NCBI RefSeq assembly: GCF_963855985.1
Contig: NC_087112.1
Coordinates: 3,474,501-3,538,500 of the forward strand
Source of the DNA: Ostrinia nubilalis
Lineage: Eukaryota > Arthropoda > Insecta > Lepidoptera > Crambidae
Length of the DNA: 64,000 bases
Reading direction: 5' to 3'
Shown: in pieces, positions 51,488 through 64,000 of the stretch
Position numbering within the stretch: the stretch's first letter is position 1
Layout: each line of letters starts with the position of its first letter
The notes under the pieces: generated by a model
Told to the model about the DNA's origin: nothing
Database searches by the model: none
Seen by the model: the letters and a program-made list of their open reading frames with translations, nothing else
Program-made: the position numbers and the translations under genes

Positions 51488-51883
51488 GCGGCCCTTCGTG
51501 ATGCGTTGCGCGCGCGCAGGTTTCACTTCGTTATTAGATTTTATGGCTGTTTAGTGGCGGTTATTAATTTAATATAGGGATAGGGTAGTTAAACAGCTGA
51601 AAGTTTATGATCAATATAGTCATTTGCTTTATGACCAATAAATAAGTACTTACAGTCAATATAGGTACTCGTAATCATTTGATGGCGTAGATTTGATTTG
51701 AGAAGCAAAGCAAAAACAAGATTTTTGAGGGGGTTTATTTTACTTCTTAATATATGAAAATAAAAAAATACAACGCGTTGTTGCGAAAGAAAACTATAGT
51801 AAAAAAAATGTGTAGTGCTCAAATAGCTAAATTCCAAATACATGAAATATTGTTTTTTTTTGGAAACTTCTGCTTGCTTCAAG

Positions 51884-51985
51884 ATGCTGGCTGACGAGAT
51901 TTTTCTAGCACAAACCGTGTTTGAAAATGTGACAGAGAATACAGTAAAAAAGAAAGCTGCGCTGCCAGCGACACCGGATGGTTAT
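51884..51985 (+). CDS. Possible 34-codon exon
   Basis: Preceded by a pyrimidine-rich stretch ending CTTGCTTCAAG and followed by GTAGGT. Phase 0 at both ends. It reads MLADEIFLAQTVFENVTENT and continues to PATPDGY. No domain or neighbouring exon was recognised, so this may be chance. Confidence 0.25.
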
Positions 51986-54557
51986 GTAGGTAACGTAAAA
52001 CGTTTATTTGTATTACACAGTTGATGTAACTGTTAACCTTGCGTTTTTAGCGGTTTTCCAATTTGAGATCAACTGAAGTAAAGAATTTTGTCATTGAGGA
52101 CTTCGAAATTGTAATTTGTTCGATTTATTTCGAAATAAACTAACTTTAGAGATATGATTTTTATACTATTCCTAAGTAAGTATTGTAAAGATAATTATAA
52201 TTATGACTTTATTGACTTTGGCAATTAAGTAAAGTAAAATTTTTCAGAAAACTTAACAATTACCGGTGGGTAATTTAATTTACTATGTAGCTATTTAATT
52301 TTGTTTGGATATGTGAAGAAAATAATTGTACATAATAAGAAAACATTTATCTATCACTATAAAATATTATGTAGGTAATTTATTTGTTTAATGGTAACAT
52401 TATGTGTAGAAATCCTACTTTTAGGTGTGAATAGAGATGAAATTGACACAAAAAAGATAAACGTGGAAACCAACGGTGAATATCTATTTATTTGGCATTA
52501 CCAATGTGTAACAGAACTGGTTCACAACAGAACAATAATGCAAAGAACAATGGCAACTGGCAGCCCGATAAAAGTAGAAAAAAAAGCGGTGTTCCAAATT
52601 CAAATAATTTCCCACACGTAACGTTACGCGGGCGGACATCGAGCGCGGGCCGTTATACGCGCGGCAGTGACCTACATTGGCTCGACAGCGTTTTGCCGCC
52701 ATCATGCGCACTTTCATGTTACTAACCTTATTGTGGCTATCGCTAAATATCTTGCACATCGCTGCTTTTCTTCTGCCATTCTCTGAAAATATCTCATTAA
52801 ACCTTCAACAGAGATGAAACAGCGAGATTATTTTTTGGCTTAGAGGTTTATTAGTAAAGTAAATGCAGCCGGTGTAAGTTTCGCGCTTTCTGATTTTGAG
52901 TCGAGAAAATTTATCTGTGGACCGAAGTCACGTACCTACTTATCGGTGGTTACGTAGGATGCAGCAATTATTTATTATGTAGTTTATTTGCTATTGACTT
53001 TGTTAGTCAAATGATGCGGAAAATCGCACTGAATTGGTGGACAGTTTAGAAACTTTTGCTTGTTTTCTAGCTGTTTCTAAGAGACTTGAATGTTAGCTTT
53101 GTGGTTTTTATTTTATTAGATAGAGTCGATTATTTTTTTCAGTTTACAGTTTTTAAAAAAAATACTGCTAATTTAGTCTATTTGTTAGTTCCCCGTAACA
53201 CGTTAGCTACATTTTTATAACACGATGTCCTTAATACACATAATTATTATGTGATGTGATATCATGTGTTAATTATTATGTACCCATGAGTGTTTACTTT
53301 ATAAAAAATAAAACTCGCTAGATCGCTGTAGGGTGGGTAGCAGAGTAGTAAATAGAAATAGAAAAAATAGCTTAGCGCTTACATACTCTTAGCTACCTAA
53401 TAAATTGTAGAGTTCACCTTTTAAATAATGTTTTATAAATATTACCTGAAATTACCTCCTTCAATACAGTTACAAAGATATTTCACAAAGATATCTCTAC
53501 TTTTTTATGTCAAGTTTATATGTATATCATGTATTTTGTAATGTTTTCAATACGTCATCTTATCCAAAACATTAAAAAATAGCATAGGTACCTACGTTTT
53601 CCTGTACCGTGTCATCATACAACAACGGTATTTTGATCTCAAATCAGGCTTACAAAACAATCGTCACGCTCATACATAATACAAAGCATCATCAAACTAA
53701 ACGCCAGCAAGTTATGTAGTTGTATTAAGGGTTATTTTGCCACAAATGTACATTATTGATGTACTGACTGTACAACAGATACACAGTAATATGACATCGA
53801 TAAAGAACCGATTGGTGAACCCGAAAACAAACATCCTAGGGTTGTCACTTTTAGGTTTCCTAAAAAGTTGCACGTTATTTAAAAAAATAACTTACTAAGT
53901 TTTCTCTACAACGAAATAGTTCGGGTAGTTTCTTTTCTTAAAAGGTATTAAAATTAAAAAAAAAGTGTTTGATTTTGTGCTACAAATTGCTTTTTAGAGT
54001 AAGTAGTAAATAGTTTCGTAGCATTTTCGTAGCATCGTAGCAACTGACGCCGAATCCGAAATAGGCAAGACCTTGAGAAGCAAATCTGATTTTTGAAGTA
54101 CTAAACAGTACATATTTCAAGTATTTTATGTTTAATCCATTCTGACAGTATGAGCGATAGTGTACTTGTTGTTCCTTAAAGAAAAATACTGAATTTTCAG
54201 GATATACGAAATGGAACTCAGGATTTTTCTGGGCCTGGGCTGTCCAACATGACGCAATAAAAATATTGACCAGTTACTATAGTGACTTGATTCTTCTCTA
54301 CTTTGGCTCACATTAATGTCCCCAAACTGGGACGTGATAAAATAATTTTTGGCCTCAGACTATCAGGTATTCAGACTTGGGTGATTACCAAGAAATGATG
54401 AATATTATGAAATTAATTCATTATGCAAAACATCCAGTCGGCAACCCTACTTCCACCTCGATCCGCCGAAATACAGTTATCCGAACAAACGGGCGCAAGT
54501 GAGTCAACATGGTAATATCAGACCTGCGTGTGCGCATGTAAGTACTCATACAACAGG
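51986..54557. other. AT-rich DNA, no gene recognised
   Basis: A CpG-richer patch at 52620-52720 (ACGCGGGCGGACATCGAGCG) has no supported exon. Confidence 0.4.
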
Positions 54558-55290
54558 GGGCTTAGTGTGAGTTTACATCAAAAGTCGTCACTAGTGAGCG
54601 CGTAAAAAAATTACATTAAATACAGGATGTCCCAGAATGGGTGAATCAAAATGCTAGGGGAGGTAGCTCTGCTATGCATTATCCCTAAAAAATATATAAA
54701 AGGAATTTTGAGTTCGGAATTTTTTTAAAATAAAGTGCTCTAAACTCGAAATCTAGTCATTATTTTCAAAAGTTTGTTTACAGATAAACGAAGCGATCAT
54801 GTACAATTAATAGGTATTAGTAAGAAAAAAGTACAAATAAACTCCAAACCCAGCAACTATAAATATAAATTTAAATATCTTTGGACAATCTCACACAGCG
54901 CCATCTAGCCCCAAAGTAAGCAATTAATATGCTTGTGTTATGGGTGCTAGCTTAACGGATATACTACTTATATACTTTTTTTTTTAAATACATACATATT
55001 ATACATAGTAACACCCAGACCCTAGTCAGATACTTGGGCAAAGCTGATTTTATTTACACTTTTTTGTGTCCTTATGCTCTTTATTTTTTTTCATATTTTT
55101 TAGGGATAGTACATTAGTAGAGCTACCTCCCCTAGCAGTTTGATTCGCCCATTCTGGGACACCCTGTATATGAGGGATGAGGGACCCTGTGTACAGCGCC
55201 CCTAACGTATACTTTCAAGAACTAAAATCTTCATAGATTCTTTTGACGCGCTCGCTGTTGACGACATTGATGTAAACTCACACTAAGCCC
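54558..55290. mobile_element. CTTAGTGTGAG-family MITE split by a nested element
   Basis: Outer ends GGGCTTAGTGTGAGTTTACA and the reverse complement at 55270-55290. The CTAGTGAGCGCG and TACAGCGCCCCTA words match 38561-38726. 54623-55165 is inserted within it. Confidence 0.8.
54623..55165. mobile_element. Nested fold-back MITE, TA target site, holding a SINE-like core
   Basis: CAGGATGTCCCAGAATGGG pairs with CCATTCTGGGACACCCTG; arms are about 95 bases. The centre (about 54880-55070) matches the retroposon at 59252-59510 (CTTTGGACAAT, GCCATCTAG, ATATGCTTGTGTTA, GGGTGCTAGCTTAA). Confidence 0.75.
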
Positions 55291-55377
55291 TCTGGTGTAT
55301 ACTTATTAGACTATTTGACACCACCAATCAATTGACGTACTTTTTAAAACTATCAAAACGAGACAAAGCCCATTGAA

Positions 55378-55590
55378 AATCATCATCATCATTTCAGCTA
55401 TAGGACGTCCACTGCTGCACATAGGCCTCCAGCAATGCTTTCCACGTTGATCGCTTGGTAGCGGCCTGCGTCTAGCGCTTCCCTGCTGCTACCTTTACGA
55501 TGTCGTCGGTCCACCTTGTAGGTGGACGTCCCACGCTGCGTTTTCCGGTACGCGGCCTCCATTCCAGAACCTTGCTGCCCCATCGCCCGT
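55378..55590 (-). mobile_element. RTE-type LINE 3' end
   Basis: (CAT)n, TTTCAGCTATAGGACGTCCA, through GTCGTCGGTCCACCTTGTAG to CGCCCGTCA. Confidence 0.85.
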
Positions 55591-57229
55591 CAAATCATTG
55601 AAAATCAAAGTCCATTATTGTCCTGAAGCAGTGGTAGGAAAAATGAAAAAAATGTGTTACGAGTAAGTGCATTAGAAATAAATTTTAATTTTATGATTTT
55701 GACGTCAAATGTGATGATGTGTGATTAGAAAACTTAAATGTTTCAAATGTTTGAGATACTTGAGAATGATAATATAATACGAGACGAGGGCATTATAAAG
55801 CCTTATTTGCTAACAGTATCTGGTTCTGTATTATTATATAGCTCTACTCTACATCATTATTTGACAGTTCATTTTACGCATAATTCCTTCCTTTGTCATT
55901 TATTGTTCTGCCTTACAAAGTAATCTAGGTCAAAACGAAACAATGACATCACAAAATGGCGCCCCGAATGTCAAAAGTTCAACATGGCGATTTGGCACGC
56001 ACAACGCGAATAATTACGCGAAAGCACCGTTACAGGCGATTGGATAACTTCCTAACCTTGTTATGTTTTTGGCGCGCGTCTCCATGGAAACGGCAATATG
56101 GCGGCTGTGCGCGCGCGCCGACTTTCTTTATTTTTTCTCTTTTATTTAGGACAAAAACAAGTGTGTATTTTTTAACAGTATTGTTTAATTATTTAATTGT
56201 AATGATGACGAAGGCAATGTTATTGGTAGCAAAGAGACTCTACTTTGAGTATATTGGAGGTACAATGTAAGAAAAATCATAATTAAGTAAAGCACCTAAT
56301 CGATATTATACCTACCTTATGGTGATGTTTTCAAAACTGTTATCTTAATTTGTGCAGTACATCATGAAAAATGTAAAAAATTCACACGTAACATAAAAAC
56401 GGCGCGATATTCTTTATAGTAAATGCATTGACATACAAAAAATTAAGCGTTTTACTACCGGTTTCTGAGCTATTTCACAAAATTATTTGAAGCATTGTTT
56501 ACAGCTCATCCGGCAATCACATAGTGAATGAGTTAAGATGTTCTAAAAAGGTGTTTTTTACTTACCTAATCAGAAATCTGGAGGAAAACTATTCAGTATT
56601 TTTTTAACTCTATAGCGTTTATTTAATGTACCTAAGTTATTTTCCACATTTCAATATTAAGAGCCATTTCACAAAAATATTCCGCGCGAATTTAGCTACA
56701 AACTGTCAACGCAACGACAAAAGAGTAAAAAGAACGCCGAAATGGACAAAAAAATCTTGAGCCGTGACCGTATTAAGACTTGATATAAGTTATTAATTCT
56801 AAGGTAGAATAAGGTATTAAAACATGATAAATTAATTTAAAATGTTAATAGAGTTTATTTAGTCTTTTAAAGATTTTTATACTTATTTCGATTAATAATG
56901 AAACACGAATAGGTATAATATGTAAAATATGTTATATTAAGTACAAAATAAAGACAGTCACACAGTGAAAAAAAATCTGCCCCCTTGCAGCTCCATCATC
57001 GGACCCTGGATATCATTTACCTAGACTAAGTATTCATCAAGGCGAATTACACAAGCCCAAACTCCATAGGGTTCTATTGTTTTGTTATGGAGTTGCAATG
57101 GAGGTGGCCATTGCAACTTCTCCAGATCCATTATCAGACAGAGCTAAGAAATAAATAAATATTATTATTATTTAACAAATAACTAAAATAAATTCATCTT
57201 ACTATCTTTCTTCTTACTAGTCTTACTAA
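55591..57229. other. Non-coding DNA with one GC-rich patch
   Basis: 55950-56120 is rich in CpG, with ATGGCGCC, CATGGCGA and ATATGGCGGC words, and looks promoter-like. The 104-codon ORF starting at 55956 has no recognisable domain and is not called. Confidence 0.35.
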
Positions 57230-57475
57230 TATTACTAGCTTTCCGCCCGCGGCTTCGCCCGCGTGGAATTTTGTCTGTCACAGAAAAACTTTATCGCGCG
57301 CGTCCCTGTTTCAAAAACCGGGATAAAAACTATCCTATGTTCTTTCCCGGGACTCAAACTATCTCTATGCCAAATTTCATCAAAATCGGTTGCGAGGTTT
57401 AAGCGGGAAAGCGTAACAGACAGACAGACAGACAGACAGAGTTACTTTCGCATTTATAATATTAAGTTGGGATAA
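57230..57475. mobile_element. LINE 3' tail with a CAGA microsatellite
   Basis: CTAGCTTTCCGCCCGCGGCT to TTACTTTCGCATTTATAAT. A (CAGA)n run lies at about 57418-57441. Close relative of 23402-23608. Confidence 0.75.
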
Positions 57476-59251
57476 ATACGAAAGTTTGTATGGATGTTTC
57501 GATGTTTGTTACTCTTTCACGCAAAAACTACTGAACAAATTTTGATGAAGCTTTACAGTACAGTACAGCAGTACTAGGCAGTTTGTGTTCAACTATCACT
57601 CGGGTCGGACGTTCCTATCGCAAGACCGTTGGTTCACTCAGTCCCGATACGACTCTAGTGCTGTGTGTAATTATTCTCGTGAATACACTAAGTTTATTAA
57701 TTTCTATGAGTGGATTTCATTTTGCCTGAGAACTACGTCATGAACCCTTAACCAGAAAACCCTGTCGCCAGCGACAGCGACGCTCATCCATCCCTGGCGT
57801 CGACCAGAATAACAATATATTTATGACGATCTGTAGCAAACTAAATTTCACGCGAGTAAAGCCGCGGGCAATACTACATATTTCATACTAGCTTTTTGCC
57901 CGCAACTTTTTCCGCGAAGAAGTGGAAACTGGTTCTAATAAAATTAAATTATTCTAAGAAATTATTAATTTTGTTATATGATAATATTTTTTAATATAAA
58001 ACCTACAAATTATTAGGTATGTTTAAATATCTGAATACTTACAAAATTATGATATCTTTCTACAACAAAATTGAAACATTTCCTTCGGGTGCTAAAATCA
58101 CCAGGCTATTGTGTGCACATACTCTGGAGCATACAACTTACAACTGGCCGTCGGAGAAGCATAGATTTCCCTTAAGTCTACTCCCGCTACCACATGGAAC
58201 TCCGCTAAAACTCGTGAGCCAACACTTGTTTTTGTATCGAAAATTAGTATGAGCAGCGCACGCGGTTGCATGCCCGTTGCAGGCTCTATGCAACCACGCT
58301 ATTTTAAACCGTGGCCCCTAAGCATGAGATGGGAAACTGCACTCTCTAGAATCCTTTTGAATTTGATGGTGTTAGGGGAATCCTAGGAATGAATACAGAC
58401 TTTCCAATGGAATCTCCTCATCAATATTGAAACATTGCAACTTGCAATGCAATGTTTCGTTTTCATTTGTTGTATTATTGACTATTTCTTGATTATTCAA
58501 ACACGTGTCAAAATAAAAAAAATAATTTAAATCAAAAGCACTAAGGAATATTTAATTGATATCAACTTTGAAGCAAGCACAGATCACAGAAACTAAAGGG
58601 AAATGTGATAAGGGGGCGAAGCCGGTGTCGCAACAATATGCCCAAAAACAGAACATATTGCTTGTGAAAGCAATGATGACAGCAGCGACGTTATAATGTA
58701 AACAGTTTACATTGCTTGCATACTACTAAAGATTATTCGAACGTTGAATACTGATACCGCAGTGGATAATGAGCACATATTACTTAGCATCTTTCTATAT
58801 CTCTATGGAAGCAAGTTATCTTCAAAATAACATTCTACACCTTTTTAACCAAATACGAAGCACGTCATCTATCAATAGGGAATATATTTTAGAAGTTAAT
58901 AAATTATGCATAAAATAACACTTTAGTTATTTCATAGAATTTCTAAAAACTAGTACTGAAATCGTACTGGAAACAATAAAAAAATATTAATATGTTATCT
59001 AATTTATTAATTAAACGACCAATTATCGAAGATTTTAGAGTAAAGTTTTGAAAATATTTTATAGCCAACATAGGAAACATTTAGTGAAAGAATTTGTTTT
59101 CGGAGCCTATTGCTTTCAAACAAACAAATAATCAAATCTTTCCTCTTTTATTACTATTGATTTAACAACAAAACTTCCCTCTCGAAACAAAACGGTTCTT
59201 TTTTCTTCTTCACGAAACAAAACTCAAAGCGGATAAATAAATAAACAAATC
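57476..59251. other. Non-coding DNA
   Basis: A short LINE-tail fragment (CTAGCTTTTTGCCCGC) is at 57890-57920. 58220-58270 shares TGTATCGAAAAT with 39941-39953. No gene seen. Confidence 0.4.
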
Positions 59252-59510
59252 TTTGGACAATTTCACAATGCCATCTAGTCCCAAAATAAGCAACTAATAT
59301 GCTTGTGTTAAGGGTGCTAGCTTAATGGATATACTATGTACTTACAACCTTTTTTATAATTTATTTATTAAATTAAATTCATACATAAATACATAGTTAC
59401 TCCCAGTCCCGTCAAAGAAATTAAATTTCATCATTTCAATTTCTGCTCGGCCGGGAATCGAACCCGGGACCTCTCGGCATATTAGTCCGTTTCGAACCAC
59501 CAAACGGCCG
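59252..59510 (-). mobile_element. tRNA-like SINE/retroposon
   Basis: On the minus strand GGTCCCGGGTTCGATTCCCG fits a Pol III B box. The upstream body matches the SINE-like core at 54880-55070. No tRNA cloverleaf could be built, so this is not called a tRNA gene. Confidence 0.6.
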
Positions 59511-59922
59511 ACTCAAAACGGACCTCCCGGCATAGTATCAAAAGTATTTGGTCGCCGTATAAATCTCCGCTTCATGACACGAACACACGTAAACGTCATG
59601 GCGGGAAAAATGACACAGGTCCTGCCTTGACGGGCGCTCGCGCCGTACTAATCAATGTCGGCTTCCGCATTGTAATTTATACTGATATTCACATCAATAT
59701 TTTGACAAAGTAGTTACTAATATTTAAACAATAACTGTGGAAATCAATTCTCCAATGAATATTCTTTATTTTGGGATACTTTTATTGCTGTTATTGCTGT
59801 GTATTAAAACCAAAAATCACGATCAAAATGTGACGTAAATCTTAAAAATTTGCCAAAATATTTTTAGATTTTACTCAATAATGGTAATGAAATTCAAGAA
59901 TCCGTTTGATTATTGGACTACA
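59511..59922. other. Non-coding DNA
   Basis: Nothing recognised. Confidence 0.4.
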
Positions 59923-61308
59923 TAGTCCAGTCAATGAATGCCTTAACGACGGTGTAGAGAGAAATCCGTGGAACACAATTTCTGACCTCGGGACTTTATT
60001 TAGCCTAGTTAGGTGGTGAACATAGCAAAAGTCCCCGCCCTTAGCTCTTGAGCCGGCGGGGAGAGGGGGGTTTAAAGGTACTACTTTTTGGTTTTTCGCT
60101 TAATCCTCGGAAACTATGCGTCCTAGTGACATGACTACTATGAACCAAAAAAAGCTTATTCAATTTGCTACAGGTGAGACCGTCAAGTTTTTCTATATCT
60201 AGTATAGTTTTTGCGGCATCTGCTCTAAAAGGTCTGTAAAATTGGAAATTTTATTGTTGTCTTACATGTTCCTTTCAGGAGAAAATCGACTAAATCAACA
60301 TTGAGCAAATACTATAGACATGCGGGAGCATGTTAAGCCTAGTTCCATGGAGGGGACTGCACCGTGTGTATATTTAGACGAACCAATTAGAGCCACTTTT
60401 GACTCCTCATCATTCAAAAACTACTGTGCATTAACACTTCAAATTTAGCTCATGTATTCAGACTTGCAAGATATACATCAGCTTCAAATTTCATAAATAT
60501 ACCTCAAACGGTTATTTAGGTATAGACGTTCAAAAATCGATATTTAGAGCACTACTATCTATCTATCACATGTGAAATGTTAAAATTTAATGGTTTTTTA
60601 TTTGTTCCTTTGTATTTACATAACTACCTTTCTGGATGCCAAATTTGAACCTTCGAGGTCATCTGGAAGTGGTTAGAATTTGGTCTATAGGTCAGACATG
60701 TAGATTTTTGGACGTCAATATCTAAAGAACCGTTTGAGGCATATTTATGAAATTTGAAACTGATGTATATCTTGTAAGTCTCAACACATGAGCCAAATTT
60801 CAAGTGTTAATGCACAGTAGTTTTTGAGTGATGAGGATTCAAAAGTGGCTCAAAGTGATTCGTCTAAATATACGCACGGTGCAGTCCCCTCGCTGGAACT
60901 AGGCTTAACATGCTTCCGCATGTCTAGAATGATTGCTCAATGTTGATTTAGTCGATTTTCTCCTAATGGGAACATGTAAGACAAAAATAAAATTTCCAAT
61001 ATTACAGACCTTCTAGAGCAGATGCCGCGAAAACTATACAATTTATAGAAAAACTTGTCTATCTCATCTGTAGCAAATTGAATATGCTATTTTTGGTTCA
61101 AAGTAGTCATGTCACTAGGACGCATAGCTTCCGAGGATTAAGCGAAAAACCGAAAAGTGGCACCTTTAAACCCCCCTCACCCCGCCGGCTCAAGGGCTAA
61201 GGGCGGGGACTTTTGCTATGTTCACCTCCTAACTAGTATAAATAAAGTCCTGAAGTCAGAAATTGTGTTCTACAGTTTTCCATCTATAATGCTTTATTGA
61301 CTGGACTA
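59923..61308. mobile_element. 1.4-kb fold-back element
   Basis: TAGTCCAGTCAAT at the left pairs with ATTGACTGGACTA at the right. Arms of about 600 bases match throughout (GGGACTTTATTTAG / AATAAAGTCCTG; GTCCTAGTGACATGACTAC; TGAACATAGCAAAAGTCCCC). The loop is near 60560-60700. Confidence 0.85.
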
Positions 61309-64000
61309 ACAAGAATATATGTCCGATAATTTCTATATATTTTTAAGCTTATTATACGAGCATAAATAATAGATACAGGACTTTGAAATTGAGTCTGCGG
61401 CAATTTTTCCGTAAAATGGTTGTGGGAGATGGGGCACTGAGAATTAATCAAAAGAGTTTTAGTAAATCCGTTACATTATTGGTCAACAACAAGGATTGAA
61501 CTATCTTTCGCAGTAATTAAATAATCTCTGGGTGTTGCTTAAGATAGTAATTCATGCTTCCAAAATCTTAGAAATTTGCACGAAAATGTAAAATGGCTCT
61601 TAAGATTATTAATTTAGTAGTCCATAATTGATTCCGAAAGAATTCTGTCGAAGATGGATAGCTCTTTAAACGGGAACTACACATTAGAAAACGTACCTAT
61701 ACTCCTATACCACAAACTATACTCCCTTCTGCTCAATGGACAGACGACCCCAAGACCATAGATAGCAGCGGCATAGGGTCAGAGATTGCTACCCACACTG
61801 CTATGCCATTACCATGATGATGAATTACTAATTACTGAATGCTGCTATCTTAATTTATATTTACCTGGTTCTTTGCGAGACCATTCAGCGCAACACAATA
61901 GCAACTATCTGCTCTATGTCGGAGGTTGCAACCTCCTTTCTACGGCTTCGTGACATTCGTGACATCTGTCAGTTTAGCGCGGGAGCGCCATCTTGGATTC
62001 GTAACTGGAGCGCGATTCGAGGCCACGCCACACTTACTGAGAAGAAAGTTGCGTCGTCGTGGCGGTCCGGGTCAAGTTCAGGGTAACTGTTAAAGTTTGG
62101 GGAGATTAGACTCCATTATGCGCTTGTTGTTCATTTAAATATGTATTAAATTGCATTTTAACGCTTAACTTTAGTTCTAATAAAAGAAAGCAGAGTAGTA
62201 ATGATACAAGACATAGACTTGCATCCTAAGATTTTAATTATTCTAATTTCAAATGTCGTATCATTCTTTTTTTTTCTTAGCCAGCCTAGTATATTCTCCA
62301 CTAATGTAAAAACGGTTGTATATTGTTCTTAATCTTTTCCAACTTATTAAAAAAATCTGTACGTGCAATAATTTTAACGTACTGATTATTAAGATAAATA
62401 TATACCTAATCCATAGTTTCATATTGCTTTTTTAACACGCTTTTTTATTATTTTGTTCTAATTGATTAAATACGAGACTGGCTGCTAGACAAATAAACTA
62501 TTTACGGTCTATTTCCGGTCATAATCGAACAATAATTGTGTCAAATAACACAGCAATAAAACACTCTAAGTCAAATATTTTGATTTGTGTCATTTATTAA
62601 ATATTTACACTACATCGTCCATCTAAACAAGAAAAAATTGAATTAAAATAGCTACTTCTTTCTGTCTAAAAAGAATTTAGGTCGCATCAATTGAACATGG
62701 CGTCAACAATTAAAAATGAAGTTCACTATATCGATTAGAGCCAATTTCATTGCGCGTTTAAAATTAAAAAGTTATAATATCAAGCAGTGCGGCCAACGGA
62801 TGTCCCAGATCGGCGTCCCGTTAGCGGGAGAAAGTGCCCGCCACGCGCGTTGCACAGACTATGCAAATTATGCAATTATGTTTCTGAACGCGGCCGGTGA
62901 GGGCGCCACGGGACAAGTTTCCCGCGCGTTGGAAATTTTCTCTTTGACATAATTGTGCTGATGGCGTTTGTAACTGTGAATACGTATATTGCGTGTGTTC
63001 ATTGCGTCACCCAGTTAAAATTGTTCACCGTTATGATGTAGATTGGTACTGATTACGACTAATGATATAAATATGCTTTTTATTGTCATATTATTAAATG
63101 TAATTAATTTATTTCGTTTCAAAAAAACAATTTCTAAGGAAATGAAGATCGTTAACAATTTTTATACACATAATACATAACATTACGCGAATAAGTGAAT
63201 GACCGCTTAAAAATTCTAACAGTAATTAATTGATTCAGCTAATTTTTTCAACATTTAATATAACTGGTTAACTAATATTATATTTTAATAGACAATACAT
63301 ATCTAGTTTTGTAATTGTTTTTTCTTTATAAAATTAGTAATTTTGTTAGTGTTTTTTACATACTTTCAAAGAGAAAACATAATCCTACTAACAGATAGTA
63401 AAATTCATTCATCAATCACGATCATTGACCCTCGACACTTGACGCATAATAAACATCCTGGCGACTTTGTTTTCGTACTATGTTCACTTTCTAATTGTCT
63501 ACATAGAAACAACATAACACTTATGGCCACTGCATACCTACCTAAACTAAATATTCCACATTCCAAACCAAAATGTACCACTGTCGTCATATTATTTCGT
63601 TAACAAATGGCCCTCCCATTGTGAGTTGAATATAATTTTCATTTAATTAACAAATCTGATGTTTATTTTACTAAAGAGAAATTGTACACTTAAGGTATGG
63701 CACGAATATAAATATTTGTTAAAACAAACTGGTAAATGAGTAAATTTTAATGCTGTCTTTAATTATGCGTAAAATAAATGTTCTTGCATGTAAGTCTAGA
63801 ACTTTCTTTAATTCTAGAATCAGAAACTTATTTTCCTAATCATCGAAGGAAATCCAATTTCCTTTTAGTCAAAAAGTCAAGGTAACCGCAAAACAAAGTC
63901 AAGCAAAAGGAGAACGCTCATTACAATTACATCATTTCTCCTCGCCGGGTACAGTTATGCGACTCCGATTCTAAGAAGCAGAACGCAGCTTTCGAACAGC
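61309..64000. other. Non-coding DNA with a promoter-like patch
   Basis: 61965-62100 is GC-richer and has GCGCCATCTTGGAT, a YY1-type core-promoter word, followed by CAGG|GTAACT, which could be a donor of a non-coding first exon. The ORF at 62716-62952 (+) is unsupported. The rest is AT-rich. Confidence 0.35.

Noticed and set aside
55956..56270. 104-codon ORF in a CpG-rich patch
   Set aside because: No domain and low-complexity hydrophobic end; better explained as promoter-like sequence.
59440..59510. Possible tRNA gene
   Set aside because: Has a B-box-like word but no acceptor or anticodon stem; fits a SINE.
62716..62952. 78-codon ORF
   Set aside because: No domain, no supported splice sites, and composition like its surroundings.

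Overview
The window is nuclear DNA from an insect, almost certainly a moth or butterfly. The evidence is intron-rich genes with canonical GT/AG junctions, AT-rich non-coding DNA, and dense mobile-element debris of types familiar from Lepidoptera: RTE-type LINE tails ending in (ATG)n, LINE tails with the 'CCGCCCGCGGCTTCGCCCGCG' start, many MITEs and fold-back elements, and a BEL/Pao LTR element. No bacterial genes, CRISPR arrays or rRNA genes were seen.

Left part (1-9,000). Two small tail-to-tail genes sit at 551-1395 (+, THAP zinc finger, apparently frameshifted) and 1366-1967 (-, SWIM zinc finger). They share the same promoter-like motif pair at their outer ends. Next on the + strand is the 3' part of a five-exon gene (3779-7916) with a ZZ-type zinc finger and a C-terminal 12-residue repeat. 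Its introns hold at least three MITEs with clean target-site duplications.

Centre (9,000-34,400). The main gene is a TASK-type two-pore-domain potassium channel on the minus strand (33660 to 17326). The ten-exon model keeps phase at every junction and gives 573 residues, with TM1, pore 1 (GYGH), pore 2 (GFGD), TM4 and a long cytosolic tail. Three exons have each been amplified in place: exon 4 (pore helix 2) four times, exon 5 (TM4) five times, and exon 9 (cytosolic tail) four times. The introns between copies are packed with decayed fragments resembling exon 3' ends and their splice donors. This is the most unusual feature of the window.

Right part (34,400-64,000). This is mostly intergenic or intronic DNA rich in transposons: a 709-bp hAT-like element, a young defective BEL/Pao element (41639-46150) with LTRs that look identical and a 5-bp target duplication, several RTE tails (one carrying an inverted segment), a nested MITE at 54558-55290, and a 1.4-kb fold-back element at 59923-61308. 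One possible small coding exon (51884-51985) and a few promoter-like patches are noted with low confidence.
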